NCBI RefSeq assembly: GCF_007097485.1
Contig: NZ_VKDE01000003.1
Span: 1 to 64,000 of the forward strand
Direction of reading: 5' to 3'
Length of the DNA: 64,000 nucleotides
From: Carboxylicivirga sp. M1479
Lineage (GTDB): Bacteria; Bacteroidota; Bacteroidia; Bacteroidales; Marinilabiliaceae
Part shown: piece by piece, positions 1 through 8,736 of the stretch
Layout: every line of letters begins with the position of its first letter
Position numbering within the stretch: position 1 is the first letter of the stretch
Made by a program: the position numbers and the translations under genes
The notes under the pieces: model-generated
The model's database searches: none
What the model saw: only the letters and a program-made list of their open reading frames with translations
Told to the model about the DNA's origin: nothing

Positions 1-131
1 ATGAAACTGACTTCAAACGCTAAGCACACAGGACTATTGCCTCGAGCATGAACATGAAAATTTAACTTCTTGGCGTTTACAACTTATTTTGAAACAAACT
101 CTATGTCAGAGAATAACAAAATTATAAACAC

Positions 132-1640
132 ATGAAAATATTTCCCGTATCCCAAATTTCATCCATTGATCAATATACGATAGAGCATGAGCCAATTGAC
201 TCTATTGACCTAATGGAACGTGCCTCTCAAGGGTTTTATGATTGTTTTATTGATTTATATCCCCATGGTGATGTAAGTATACTGGTTGGTCCTGGGAATA
301 ATGGTGGCGATGCTTTGGCGGTAGCGCGTATGTTGTATCTATCAGGCCGAAATGTTATTGCTTATGTAATGTCAAATGAAGATAAGCTAAGCCGCGATGC
401 TCAAATTAATCTTGTGCGATTAAGGGAATCGGGCTGTTCGATAATAATGCCGAATTCGACAAAAGACTTTATGTCTGTTGAGGAGAAGTGTGTGATTATT
501 GATGGTTTATTTGGTTCTGGACTTAATCGCCCCATCGAAGGTTTTTATAAGGAGGTGATACAATACGTCAACAGTATTGATGTTCCGGTAGTAAGTATAG
601 ACCTGCCATCAGGTTTGTTTGGTGAAGATAACCGAGCGAATGATCTAAGCGCCATTGTTATGGCCGACCACACCATCAGTTTTCAATTTCCAAAACTAGC
701 CTTCCTGTTGGCAGAGAATGAGCATTTTGTGGGGGCTTGGCAGGTAGTTGATATTGGACTACATCCTGCCATAATACACGAAACTAAGTCGGATTACTGC
801 TTTAGTGAACGCTTATTGTTAAAACGTTTATTAAAGAGTAGAAGCACTTTTACGCATAAAGGAGATTGTGGACATGCTTTATTATTAGCTGGTAGTGTGG
901 GTAAAATGGGAGCGGCCATTCTTTCATCTAAGGCTTGCTTAAAATCAGGAGTGGGCTTGTTAACAACGCATGTTCCCCGCATGGGATATAATGTCATTCA
1001 AATTACTACACCTGAGAGTATGGTAAGTATCGATCGATCGGAAATATTGATTTCTGAGTTTCCTGACCTGCATAACTTTTCAGCCATTGGTATTGGGCCG
1101 GGTATCGGTACTAAGCCTAATACACAATCGGCATTGCGCGATTTGTTAGAGTCCTTAAATGGAAAACCAATTGTTCTGGATGCTGATGCGCTAAATATAT
1201 TAGCCCTTGACGAGTCCTTGTGGTCGCTATTGCCAAATAATGCAGTACTAACACCTCACCCTGGTGAGTTTGATCGCTTGGCAGGATCAAGTTTGTCATC
1301 TTATGAGCGTTTGCGAAAAGCTAAGCGTCTGGCTGTCGATTTGGGCGTGACCATTGTGTTAAAAGGCGCTTTTACCGCTGTGATTGATAATAATGGACAT
1401 TGTTATTTCAACCCAACGGGCAATAGTGGAATGGCAACCGCTGGTAGTGGAGATGTATTAACAGGCATTATTCTGGCTTTTTTAACACAAGGGTATTCAG
1501 CCATTGAGGCAGCGCGTTTGGCTGTCTATTTACACGGTTCTTCTGCCGATATTGCCTTGCAAGAATCATCTGAAGAAGCAATTGTTGCTTCGGAAATAGT
1601 TGAGAATTTAGGTGCTGCATTTCAGCAAATAAGGCGATAA
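132..1640 (+). CDS. nnr: Bifunctional NAD(P)H-hydrate epimerase / ADP-dependent NAD(P)H-hydrate dehydratase
   Basis: A 502-residue cytoplasmic repair enzyme that restores hydrated, damaged NADH and NADPH. The N-terminal half (about residues 1-215) is the YjeF_N epimerase, with the glycine-rich segment GPGNNGGDALAVAR near residue 53. The C-terminal half (about 230-500) is the ribokinase-like dehydratase, with GPGIGTKPN, LDADALN, LTPHPGEFDRL and the nucleotide-binding TAGSGDVLTG. Both active halves look intact and the length is normal for the fused form. It stands alone, with a promoter for the next gene just after its stop. The ATG at 132 follows an A-rich leader, as is usual in Bacteroidota. 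Confidence 0.95.
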   Translation: MKIFPVSQISSIDQYTIEHEPIDSIDLMERASQGFYDCFIDLYPHGDVSILVGPGNNGGDALAVARMLYLSGRNVIAYVMSNEDKLSRDAQINLVRLRESGCSIIMPNSTKDFMSVEEKCVIIDGLFGSGLNRPIEGFYKEVIQYVNSIDVPVVSIDLPSGLFGEDNRANDLSAIVMADHTISFQFPKLAFLLAENEHFVGAWQVVDIGLHPAIIHETKSDYCFSERLLLKRLLKSRSTFTHKGDCGHALLLAGSVGKMGAAILSSKACLKSGVGLLTTHVPRMGYNVIQITTPESMVSIDRSEILISEFPDLHNFSAIGIGPGIGTKPNTQSALRDLLESLNGKPIVLDADALNILALDESLWSLLPNNAVLTPHPGEFDRLAGSSLSSYERLRKAKRLAVDLGVTIVLKGAFTAVIDNNGHCYFNPTGNSGMATAGSGDVLTGIILAFLTQGYSAIEAARLAVYLHGSSADIALQESSEEAIVASEIVENLGAAFQQIRR

Positions 1641-1648
1641 TTATCATC

Positions 1649-1678
1649 TTGGCTTTTAATTTTTTTCGTTTACCTTTG
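1649..1678 (+). promoter_or_regulatory. Bacteroidota-type promoter for the DUF4831 gene
   Basis: TTG at 1649-1651, a 19-base spacer, then TACCTTTG at 1671-1678. This matches the Bacteroidota primary sigma consensus TTG-N19-TAnnTTTG in both elements and in spacing. It gives a leader of about 110 bases before the ATG at 1796. Confidence 0.65.
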
Positions 1679-1795
1679 GTGTCCGTCGCAATTTCTTAAA
1701 ATGAGTGACGTTGTTTTTAAGTGTAGTCATTGAAAGTCATGTTTTTACAGGGCTGTTGAAAAAACGTTAATCGATAAAATAAAACAGTGATAGTA

Positions 1796-2896
1796 ATGAA
1801 GAAATTTTTTCTTGCCTTAGGCTTGGTTGCAGTACTTTCTTCGTGTGCTGTAGAACAAGTAATTCCTACCAAAGTAAACGTGCAAAATGTATCTGATATG
1901 CAAAATGCTACCAGCGATGCATTGTTGTATAATTTGCCATTGACAATGGTTCGAGTGAATGTAGAAGTTGAAAAAACGATTAATAAGGTGGGGCCTTTTT
2001 ATCGTTACTCCCAAAAAATGTTGAATGTGAGCGATGTTGTTACACAGGACAAGGAGGAGTGGCGTATTAAAGCGGTTTATATCCAAACTTTTGGTGTGCC
2101 TGATGAGAGCAAGCAATATGCCATTTCTTACTCGGGTAAAAGTTCAGCGCCTTTTGTAACGCTTACGCCAGAAGGGGTTTTAACCGGTATTAACAATGCT
2201 AGTGAATTGCAGGAGTCGCATCTTAAAGATTATACAGCTGAAGAGATACCTTCTGTTGAAGATGTGAATTTTAATGAGGTTGATATGATTGAGAAACAAT
2301 TATCAAAGACCTCGACAGCTGCCATGGCACAAGAAACAGCCAATTATATTTACAAGATACGTAAACGACGGTTTAAAATATTAGCTAGCGATTATGAGCA
2401 GTTGCCACCCGATGGTCATTCCTACGAGGTAATGGTGCGCGAATTGAATAAGCTGGAGGAAGAGCACATGGAGTTATTTGTGGGTAAGCGTCAAACCTAT
2501 TCAACTATTCAGTCTTTTGATATGGTTCCAGACAGAATGAGTACCAATAATGACGTATTATTTCGTTTCTCAACGGTTAATGGTATAGTTGATAAAATGG
2601 ATGTGAGTGGAGCGCCTGTTTACTTTGAATTGGAAGCATCAGAGGTGAAAGAGTTACCTAATGAGCCAGACGTGGTGGAAAAGGATGTGGAAGTAAGAAA
2701 TGGTTTGTTTTATTGTAAGCCTGGTAAAGTAACGGTTAAGGTGATTGATAAAAATAGGTTAATTAAAGAAACCGAGATTTATCTTGGGCAATACGGACAA
2801 GTTATCTCCATGCCATCAAATGTATTGGAGCAGGAGAATGTAAGTATCCGCTTGAATCCGGTTACTGGAGCATTGCAAAGTATCGAAAGAAAATAA
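1796..2896 (+). CDS. DUF4831 family lipoprotein
   Basis: A 366-residue envelope protein of unknown function. The N-terminus MKKFFLALGLVAVLSSCA is a lipoprotein signal peptide with a lipobox (LSSC), so the mature protein should be anchored by the lipid on that Cys. The body, with conserved text such as LPLTMVRVNVEVEKT and GPFYRYSQK, resembles the Bacteroidota family DUF4831. The reading frame extends to a GTG at 1787, but the ATG at 1796 starts directly at the signal peptide and is preferred. It has its own promoter upstream and is followed 34 bases later by pepD, so the two may be co-transcribed. Confidence 0.8.
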   Translation: MKKFFLALGLVAVLSSCAVEQVIPTKVNVQNVSDMQNATSDALLYNLPLTMVRVNVEVEKTINKVGPFYRYSQKMLNVSDVVTQDKEEWRIKAVYIQTFGVPDESKQYAISYSGKSSAPFVTLTPEGVLTGINNASELQESHLKDYTAEEIPSVEDVNFNEVDMIEKQLSKTSTAAMAQETANYIYKIRKRRFKILASDYEQLPPDGHSYEVMVRELNKLEEEHMELFVGKRQTYSTIQSFDMVPDRMSTNNDVLFRFSTVNGIVDKMDVSGAPVYFELEASEVKELPNEPDVVEKDVEVRNGLFYCKPGKVTVKVIDKNRLIKETEIYLGQYGQVISMPSNVLEQENVSIRLNPVTGALQSIERK

Positions 2897-2930
2897 TAAA
2901 TTATAAAATCCCTTTTTTAAACAATAAGTT

Positions 2931-4391
2931 ATGAGCGAAATAGCTAAGTTATCTCCCCAGGGACTATGGGAAAGCTTTTATAAATTGACACAAATTCCAC
3001 GCCCTTCTAAAAGAGAAGGAAAAGCCATTGATTTTATGGAGGAATTTGGTAAGTCACTTGGTTTAGAAACTATACGCGATGAAGTGGGTAACATCATCAT
3101 TCGTAAGCCAGCAACACCTGGCTATGAAAATCGTATGGGTGTTATTCTTCAGAGCCATATTGATATGGTGCCGCAGAAGAATAGTGATAAAGTTCACGAT
3201 TGGGATACCGACCCAATTGAAACTTTGATTGAAGATGGTTGGGTAACTGCTAATGGAACAACACTTGGTGCCGACAATGGTATTGGTGTAGCTGCAGCTA
3301 TGGCTGTTTTGCAAGCGACAGATATGGAGCATGGCCCTGTTGAGGCTTTAATTACCATGGATGAAGAAGCAGGTATGACAGGAGCCAATGAGCTTAAGCC
3401 TGGTTTATTAGAGGGAGATATCCTTTTAAACATGGATTCGGAAGATGAGGGTGAGCTTTATGTTGGTTGTGCAGGTGGTTGCGATGCCAATGTGAAATTT
3501 AATTATACCGAAGCTGAAGTGCCAGCTGAATCAGTAGCTTTCAAATTGTCGTTAACAGGTTTGAAAGGCGGTCACTCAGGTATGGATATCGTTCTTGGCC
3601 GTGGAAACGCCAATATATTAATGTTCCGCTTCTTAAAATTTGCAGTGGCTAATGATGATGCACGCTTAGCTTCTATCGATGGTGGTAGCTTGCGTAATGC
3701 TATCCCTCGCGAAGCATTTGCTGTGGTGACAGTGCCTGCTGCCAATGCTGACGAATTTATTGAGAGCATTGAAGAGTATGAAGAAATTTATAAGGCTGAG
3801 TTTGGTAGTGCTGAACCTTTCTTGAGTTTTGTTGCTGAGAAAACAGACATGCCTTCTTCTTTAATTGATGAAGTAACACAGGATGATTTAATCAATGGTA
3901 TCATCGCTGCTCCTAATGGTGTAATGCGTATGAGTACCGATATGGAAGGATTAACTGAAACTTCAACCAACTTGGCTATTGTTAAATCACGTGATGGCGA
4001 AGTTATTGTTCAGGCCTTAATGCGTAGTTCGGTTAATACAGCTATTGAAGCATTAGCATCTAAAATGGAGAGTGTATTCCGTTTGGCAGGTGCTGAAGTG
4101 TCATTTGGTGGTCAGTACCCAGGATGGAAGCCTAATTTAGATTCTCCAATCCTAAAAACCATGCAGGAAGTGTATAACAAGAAGTGGGGGAAAGTTCCTG
4201 AAATCAAAGCCATCCATGCAGGATTAGAGTGTGGTATTTTAGGGAGCGCTTATCCGCATTGGGATATGATTTCATTTGGACCAACCATTCGCTTCCCTCA
4301 CTCTCCGGATGAGAAAGTGAACATCGAAACAGTGTCTTTATTCTGGGAGTATTTGGCAGAGACATTGAAAAGTATACCAGTTAAAAAATAA
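2931..4391 (+). CDS. pepD: Aminoacyl-histidine dipeptidase (M20 family)
   Basis: A 486-residue cytosolic metallodipeptidase of the PepD/carnosinase branch of family M20, which hydrolyses Xaa-His and other dipeptides. Metal-binding and catalytic segments are visible: QSHIDMV (His76), TLGADNGIG (Asp115), MDEEAG (Glu145/Glu146), NMDSEDEGE (Asp169) and a late RFPHSPDE His. The length is normal. It is followed by a hairpin terminator and then by a transporter related to the eukaryotic dipeptide carrier MFSD1, which suggests a peptide uptake and hydrolysis pair. Confidence 0.93.
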   Translation: MSEIAKLSPQGLWESFYKLTQIPRPSKREGKAIDFMEEFGKSLGLETIRDEVGNIIIRKPATPGYENRMGVILQSHIDMVPQKNSDKVHDWDTDPIETLIEDGWVTANGTTLGADNGIGVAAAMAVLQATDMEHGPVEALITMDEEAGMTGANELKPGLLEGDILLNMDSEDEGELYVGCAGGCDANVKFNYTEAEVPAESVAFKLSLTGLKGGHSGMDIVLGRGNANILMFRFLKFAVANDDARLASIDGGSLRNAIPREAFAVVTVPAANADEFIESIEEYEEIYKAEFGSAEPFLSFVAEKTDMPSSLIDEVTQDDLINGIIAAPNGVMRMSTDMEGLTETSTNLAIVKSRDGEVIVQALMRSSVNTAIEALASKMESVFRLAGAEVSFGGQYPGWKPNLDSPILKTMQEVYNKKWGKVPEIKAIHAGLECGILGSAYPHWDMISFGPTIRFPHSPDEKVNIETVSLFWEYLAETLKSIPVKK

Positions 4392-4407
4392 TTTATCAAA
4401 TAAAGAT

Positions 4408-4437
4408 AGCTGCAACATAAGTTGTGGCTATTCTTTT
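4408..4437 (+). terminator. Hairpin terminator after pepD
   Basis: Nine-pair stem (AGCTGCAAC with GTTGTGGCT, two G-T wobbles) closed by an ATAA loop and followed by ATTCTTTT. It lies between pepD and the MFS gene and may be a partial terminator. Confidence 0.5.
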
Positions 4438-4464
4438 ATGTTCGTATAACTAACTACAATTGTA

Positions 4465-6024
4465 ATGACAGAAAAAGTACAAAAGACTTTGCGCGACTCC
4501 GCAGCGTTGCGTTGGTCGGCGTTAATCTTATTAAGTGCATTAACGTTTTCTACCTACTGGTTTCAGGATTTCTTCTCAGGACTAAAAGGTCTGATGGAGA
4601 CTGAAATGGGTATTGATAGTGAAGAGTTTGGTCGAATAATTGGCATGACTACGATTGCTAATATATTCGGGATGATTATTATTGGTGGTATCATACTAGA
4701 TAAATGGGGTATTCGTATTGCGGGTATCGTATTTGGATCGATTGCCACATTAGGTGGTGCCATTACAGCCGCGGCTGCTTCAGGATGGCTTGGAGATGAC
4801 CAATCAACGGTTGTTAATTATATGATATTAGGACGTATCCTTTTTGGTTCAGGTCTTGAAGTGTTGTGTGTGGTTGCTACTCGTACAATCGTTAAATGGT
4901 TTAAAGGTTATGAGTTGGCATTGGCAATGGCCATAAATATGGGCTTTGGCCGTTTAGGTTCAGCCATGGGTACGGCTTTGTCTCTTGATATTGGTGGAGG
5001 GCACGTTGCTCCTGCTGTAACTTTTGCTGCAACTCTTATTGGTTTAGCTTTAATCTTATTCTTGATTTATACTGTTTTTGATATTAAAATTGATAAGCAA
5101 GAAAAAGCTATTGCAGGTGAACAGGAGAAAGATGACTCAGAGGATTTCAAGTTTTCTGATCTTTTGGCATTGCTTAAGAACTCATCATTTATATACATCG
5201 CCTTGTTATGTGTTGCTTTTTATGCAGCTATTTTCCCGTTTATGATGTATGCGCCTGACTTGTTAATTAATAAGTTTGGATTTTCACAAGTATTGCCTGC
5301 CGCTGGAGAAGTTATCCTTTGGGGTAGTAAAGCCTTGGGAGCTGCAAGTGTATACGTGATTTTCTTCTTGTTTGCAATCTGCTTTGCTGTTGTGCCAAAC
5401 AATGTAAAGACCAAGGCTATGGCCTTAGGTATTAAGGTAGTTTCGGTTGTTCTTTTCGCCAGTTACCTTTTCTACATGAAAGATGTATTGGCCGTGTGGT
5501 TAACGAACGGTGCTAAAACAGCGAGTTTAATTCCTTTAGGAACCATTATTTTCACGCCAATATTCGGAAACTTTGTTGATAAAAAAGGTAAGGCAGCGTC
5601 ATTAATGATCCTAGGTTCATTACTATTGATTTTTGCTCACTTATCATTATCAGTACTCAACAATGTGATCATCGCCTATTTTGGTTTAGTTAGTTTAGGT
5701 GTTGCTTTCTCATTGGTGCCAGCTGCTATGTGGCCGTCGGTTGCTAAAATTATTCCTGAAAATCGTTTGGGTACAGCTTATGCATCCATGTTTACCTTAC
5801 AAAATTGGGGTCTTGGATTATTCTTCTGGGGTATTGGTGCTTTGTTGAAGTTTGTTAACAAGGATATATTACCAGCGATCGAAGCAGGTGATGCCGTATA
5901 TGACTATACTGTGCCAATCCTTATTTTGGTTGGTTGCGGTGTTATTTCTATTTTCTTATCATTTAAATTAAAGCAATCTGATAAGAAATATGGATATGGA
6001 CTTGAAAAAGGTTCTAACGATTAA
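4465..6024 (+). CDS. MFS transporter, MFSD1-like (probable small-peptide carrier)
   Basis: A 519-residue inner-membrane protein of the major facilitator superfamily. Many segments resemble animal MFSD1 as I recall it: GRILFGSGLEVL followed by VKWFKGYELALAMA, then FPFMMYAPDLLINKFGFS, TPIFGNFVDKKGKA, AAMWPSVAKIIPENRLGTAYA and LQNWGLGLF. MFSD1 has been described as a lysosomal dipeptide carrier, so peptide transport is inferred here. Relative to MFSD1 there is an insertion of about 90 residues between helices 7 and 8 that includes two further hydrophobic stretches, so 14 membrane segments are likely. The ATG at 4465 gives a short polar N-terminus before helix 1. The neighbouring dipeptidase supports a peptide role. 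Confidence 0.8.
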   Translation: MTEKVQKTLRDSAALRWSALILLSALTFSTYWFQDFFSGLKGLMETEMGIDSEEFGRIIGMTTIANIFGMIIIGGIILDKWGIRIAGIVFGSIATLGGAITAAAASGWLGDDQSTVVNYMILGRILFGSGLEVLCVVATRTIVKWFKGYELALAMAINMGFGRLGSAMGTALSLDIGGGHVAPAVTFAATLIGLALILFLIYTVFDIKIDKQEKAIAGEQEKDDSEDFKFSDLLALLKNSSFIYIALLCVAFYAAIFPFMMYAPDLLINKFGFSQVLPAAGEVILWGSKALGAASVYVIFFLFAICFAVVPNNVKTKAMALGIKVVSVVLFASYLFYMKDVLAVWLTNGAKTASLIPLGTIIFTPIFGNFVDKKGKAASLMILGSLLLIFAHLSLSVLNNVIIAYFGLVSLGVAFSLVPAAMWPSVAKIIPENRLGTAYASMFTLQNWGLGLFFWGIGALLKFVNKDILPAIEAGDAVYDYTVPILILVGCGVISIFLSFKLKQSDKKYGYGLEKGSND

Positions 6025-6048
6025 ATACATATTTTTCACGAAATAGAT

Positions 6049-6080
6049 GAAGCAGCTATCCTTTGGGTGGCTGCTTTTTT
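6049..6080 (+). terminator. Rho-independent terminator after the MFS gene
   Basis: Hairpin AGCAGC...GCTGCT with additional weaker inner pairs and a TTT loop, followed by a run of six T. It lies 25 bases after the stop codon of the transporter. Confidence 0.8.
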
Positions 6081-6194
6081 AATGCTTGAATGTATTTGTG
6101 TTCGATGAAACGTCATTTGTTTTAAAGGGGCGAGGCTTTATGGGATCATAGGATATTTCTGTGGATTAATATAATTTGTGAACGTAAGGAAGCA

Positions 6195-6383
6195 ATGAAA
6201 TTTACCTTGCTCAAACTACTGATTGAGATAGTAAAATTACCAATAGGAGGCCACTTTTTGCCAATGGGCGACCATTTGTTGCCAATTGAAATAATCAAAT
6301 TACCAATTGATTGGTACTAATTGCCGATTGCCTTCCTCAAATTACCAAAGGGATACAAAAAAGTCCCGATGGGCGGGTGTGAC
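6195..6383 (+). repeat. Nine-unit 21-nt periodic repeat encoding LP heptads
   Basis: Nine consecutive 21-base units start at 6195, 6216, 6237, 6258, 6279, 6300, 6321, 6342 and 6363. Most begin TTRCCRA and read as heptads starting with Leu-Pro: LPIGGHF, LPMGDHL, LPIEIIK, LPIDWY. An ATG at 6195 opens a 41-codon frame (MKFTLLK, LLIEIVK, then the LP heptads) that stops with TAA at 6318, and the heptad pattern resumes in the same frame after the stop (LPIAFLK, LPKGYKK). It sits between two convergent genes. Whether it is translated is unknown: it could be a decayed repeat gene or a DNA or RNA element with a 21-base period. Confidence 0.6.
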
Positions 6384-6398
6384 CTGCCTCGGGACTAG
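6362..6398 (+). terminator. Strong hairpin in the convergent intergenic region
   Basis: AGTCCCGA pairs perfectly with TCGGGACT, with a further inner stem GGCGGGT/ACCTGCC that has one wobble. There is no long T-run on the plus strand. It probably acts as a structural end for one of the convergent transcripts. Confidence 0.45.
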
Positions 6399-6409
6399 TA
6401 AAATCAAAG

Positions 6410-6446
6410 CAAAAAAAAGGCCACTCTTACGAATGGCCTTTTGAAA
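6410..6446 (-). terminator. Terminator of the purine permease operon
   Basis: Stem AAAGGCCA/TGGCCTTT preceded on the plus strand by A8, so on the minus strand the hairpin is followed by a U-run. It lies 17 bases beyond the permease stop codon. Confidence 0.75.
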
Positions 6447-6462
6447 TATAGAAATGTATTGT

Positions 6463-7764
6463 CTACATAAAAATAAACTTCATGGCAAATAAAACTGCCA
6501 ATACGTAGGCGATAATTGAGATGTCTTTGTGTTTACCGGTCAGTAATTTTAAAACTACATACGATAAAATACCAAATACAATACCTTCAGCAATAGAGAA
6601 AGTCAAAGGCATCATAATTAAAGTGAAGAATGCTGGAATAGATTCTGTGAAATCCTCTAAATCAAGATTCTGAATTGGTGTCATCATCATTACACCCACT
6701 AAAACCAAGGCAGGAGCTGTGGCTGCTGCAGGAATCATTAAGAATAACGGAGATAAGAACAGCGCTAAAATAAATAAACCAGCAGTTGTAAGAGCCGTTA
6801 AGCCAGTACGTCCGCCTTCGGCAACGCCGGCAGCAGATTCAACATAGGTTGTAACGGTTGAAGTACCAAGTGCTGCACCAACAGTTGTACCAATAGAATC
6901 GGCCATTAGCGCCTGCTTCACGTTTGGAATACGGCCGTCTTTGCCAATCATTTTTGCTTTTGTAGAAACACCAATAAGCGTTCCAACTGTATCAAACATA
7001 TCCACAAATAAGAATGTGAATAAGACAGTGATCATGGTGAAGATGCCTTCAGCACTGTTGATCCAACTCCAGTCAAATTTCCAGGCAATTGATGAGATAG
7101 ATGGTACAGAGAAATCGAAGTGTGGTAACTGTGTTACGCCTAATGGAATACCAACTACCGTAGTGATGACCATGCCAATCAATAAAGCACCCTTAACTTT
7201 AAGAGCTAATAATGCGCCAGTAAGCACAATACCACCCAAAGCTAGCAATACAACAGCACTTTTCATGTCACCTAAATGAACAAAAGTAGCGTCGTTGGCA
7301 ACAATAATGCCTGCGTTTTTCATACCAATAAAGGCAATGAATAATCCAATACCTACTGAAATGGCATTTTTGATGCTTCCAGGTATAGCATTGATAATTA
7401 GCTCGCGAATATTAAAGGCGGTCATTAATATAAATAAGATACCTTCAAGAAAAACGGCTGTTAAGGCAAATTCCCAAGACATGCCCATGCCAATACAAAC
7501 GCCAAAGGCGAAGAATGCATTTAGTCCCATTCCTGGAGCCAATGCAAAAGGTAACTTGGCCCATAAAGCCATTACTAAAGTACCAACGGCTGCCGAAAGA
7601 GCTGTTGCCGTAAATAATGCTCCTTTATCCATGCCAGTGGCCGATAGTATATCGGGGTTAACTGCAAGGATGTATGCCATTGTCATAAACGTAGTAATAC
7701 CAGCGATTACTTCCGTTTTAACATTGGTTTTATTTTCTGATAATTTGAAAAATTTCTCTAACAT
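6463..7764 (-). CDS. NCS2 family purine permease (AzgA/GhxP-like)
   Basis: A 433-residue inner-membrane symporter of the nucleobase:cation family 2, in the adenine/guanine/hypoxanthine (AzgA) branch. Typical segments are EVIAGITTFMTMAYILAVNP at the N-terminus, LPFALAPGMGLNAFFAF, VDMFDTVGTLIGVS and TSTVTTYVESAAGVAEGGRTG, all hallmarks of this branch. Length and helix count are normal. It is the second gene of a two-gene minus-strand unit, 17 bases after a DUF5020 outer-membrane protein, which suggests that base uptake is coupled across both membranes. Confidence 0.92.
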   Translation of the reverse strand: MLEKFFKLSENKTNVKTEVIAGITTFMTMAYILAVNPDILSATGMDKGALFTATALSAAVGTLVMALWAKLPFALAPGMGLNAFFAFGVCIGMGMSWEFALTAVFLEGILFILMTAFNIRELIINAIPGSIKNAISVGIGLFIAFIGMKNAGIIVANDATFVHLGDMKSAVVLLALGGIVLTGALLALKVKGALLIGMVITTVVGIPLGVTQLPHFDFSVPSISSIAWKFDWSWINSAEGIFTMITVLFTFLFVDMFDTVGTLIGVSTKAKMIGKDGRIPNVKQALMADSIGTTVGAALGTSTVTTYVESAAGVAEGGRTGLTALTTAGLFILALFLSPLFLMIPAAATAPALVLVGVMMMTPIQNLDLEDFTESIPAFFTLIMMPLTFSIAEGIVFGILSYVVLKLLTGKHKDISIIAYVLAVLFAMKFIFM

Positions 7765-7781
7765 ATTGTTGTTGCATTAAA

Positions 7782-8495
7782 TTAGAATGTCCACTTAGCA
7801 GCAAGGGTTGGGTTAACCATTATGCCATCGTTAAGACCAAAGTTATTGCTGATTTCGATTTCACCACCCAAAGAAAGCTTCTGGTTTACGTTATACCAAA
7901 GTTGTGGTTCCATTAGGAATACATATTCTTTGATGCCTGCGAAATCTCCATTGTCGTCAAGTACAGCAACATCTTCTCTCCAAAAATCAGCAAAGCCATT
8001 GAAAGTTAATTTACCTTCCATTAATTGAACAGCCCAAACTCCTGTAAGCTGGAAGCCTGTTAAATTATCACCGTCTTCTTTACCGTCTTTAATGTACTTT
8101 AAGTTAGCCTGTAGTGTAAATATTTTTGAAAAGTCACTTGAAGCAAAGGTGTATTGTCCACCGGCCAGCCAGGCATTTTTAATGGCGAACCCAGTTACAT
8201 TACCACTATTAAATTCAACACGAGGTTCGAATTTTTGAGTTTCTTTCCACTTAAAGCTTCTTGCAATCTCCCAATAAGCCAATGAAACACCATTGTCAAC
8301 ACCTCTTGAGTCATTGCTGTAGTCCATATCAACAAAAAAGAAAGTGCTACCATATTTATCTGGCTTAAACATCTCTAATGTTGTAGTAACCATTTTACGA
8401 TCTTTGCCAAAATCGTAATGAACTTGTAAGTTTTGAGCTTTGGCGAATGTTCCAATTGCCATCATAGCAATCAATGAAAATAGAATTCTTTTCAT
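7782..8495 (-). CDS. DUF5020 family outer-membrane channel-like protein
   Basis: A 237-residue protein with a cleavable signal peptide (MKRILFSLIAMMAIGTFAKA, then Q) and an alternating amphipathic pattern ending in aromatic Phe (AAKWTF), as expected of a small outer-membrane beta-barrel. It resembles DUF5020, a Bacteroidota family distantly like the nucleoside channel Tsx/OmpK. Directly downstream is a purine permease, so nucleoside or base passage across the outer membrane is the likely job. That role is inferred from context. The promoter lies in the divergent region shared with ileS. Confidence 0.8.
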   Translation of the reverse strand: MKRILFSLIAMMAIGTFAKAQNLQVHYDFGKDRKMVTTTLEMFKPDKYGSTFFFVDMDYSNDSRGVDNGVSLAYWEIARSFKWKETQKFEPRVEFNSGNVTGFAIKNAWLAGGQYTFASSDFSKIFTLQANLKYIKDGKEDGDNLTGFQLTGVWAVQLMEGKLTFNGFADFWREDVAVLDDNGDFAGIKEYVFLMEPQLWYNVNQKLSLGGEIEISNNFGLNDGIMVNPTLAAKWTF

Positions 8496-8538
8496 AATAA
8501 GTGCGTAATAAATTGTTTATACATAGTTATTGATGGCG

Positions 8539-8546
8539 CAAAAGTA
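8539..8546 (-). promoter_or_regulatory. TAnnTTTG promoter element for the DUF5020-permease unit
   Basis: On the minus strand the sequence reads TACTTTTG about 44 bases before the DUF5020 start codon. No good TTG element was found at the expected distance, and no purine riboswitch was recognised in the leader. Confidence 0.4.
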
Positions 8547-8666
8547 CATTTTTTATCAACGCATATAATGATTAAATTCTCTATTTGTTTTCTGGTTGGC
8601 TTATTTATAGTGATTAAAAGAAAAAATCAACTGTGCTTTTTATCATCTCAGTAAGGCGCTTAATCA

Positions 8667-8698
8667 TTTGGTTTTGACTATACCAACATCTATATTTG
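8667..8698 (+). promoter_or_regulatory. Bacteroidota-type promoter for ileS
   Basis: TTTG at 8667-8670, a 20-base spacer, then TATATTTG at 8691-8698. Transcription should begin near 8705, leaving a leader of about 30 bases before the ATG at 8737. The reading frame is open back to a TTG inside this promoter, so the promoter settles the start choice. Confidence 0.65.
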
Positions 8699-8736
8699 TA
8701 GACTTTTTAAAATTAGAGTCAAAAAATATAGAATTA

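Noticed and set aside
1-51. 16-codon frame at the window start
   Set aside because: Too short, with no family pattern; may be the edge of an upstream feature.
4422-4604. 60-codon frame overlapping the start of the MFS gene
   Set aside because: It overlaps the transporter in another frame and spans the pepD terminator hairpin.
6941-7780. Two long open frames on the plus strand opposite the purine permease
   Set aside because: They are antisense to a clear NCS2 gene, have low-complexity composition rich in Pro, Ala, Ile and Met, and match no family pattern.
8668-8736. Upstream extension of ileS to a TTG start
   Set aside because: The extension overlaps a good promoter (TTTG-N20-TATATTTG) and adds 23 residues not typical of the family.
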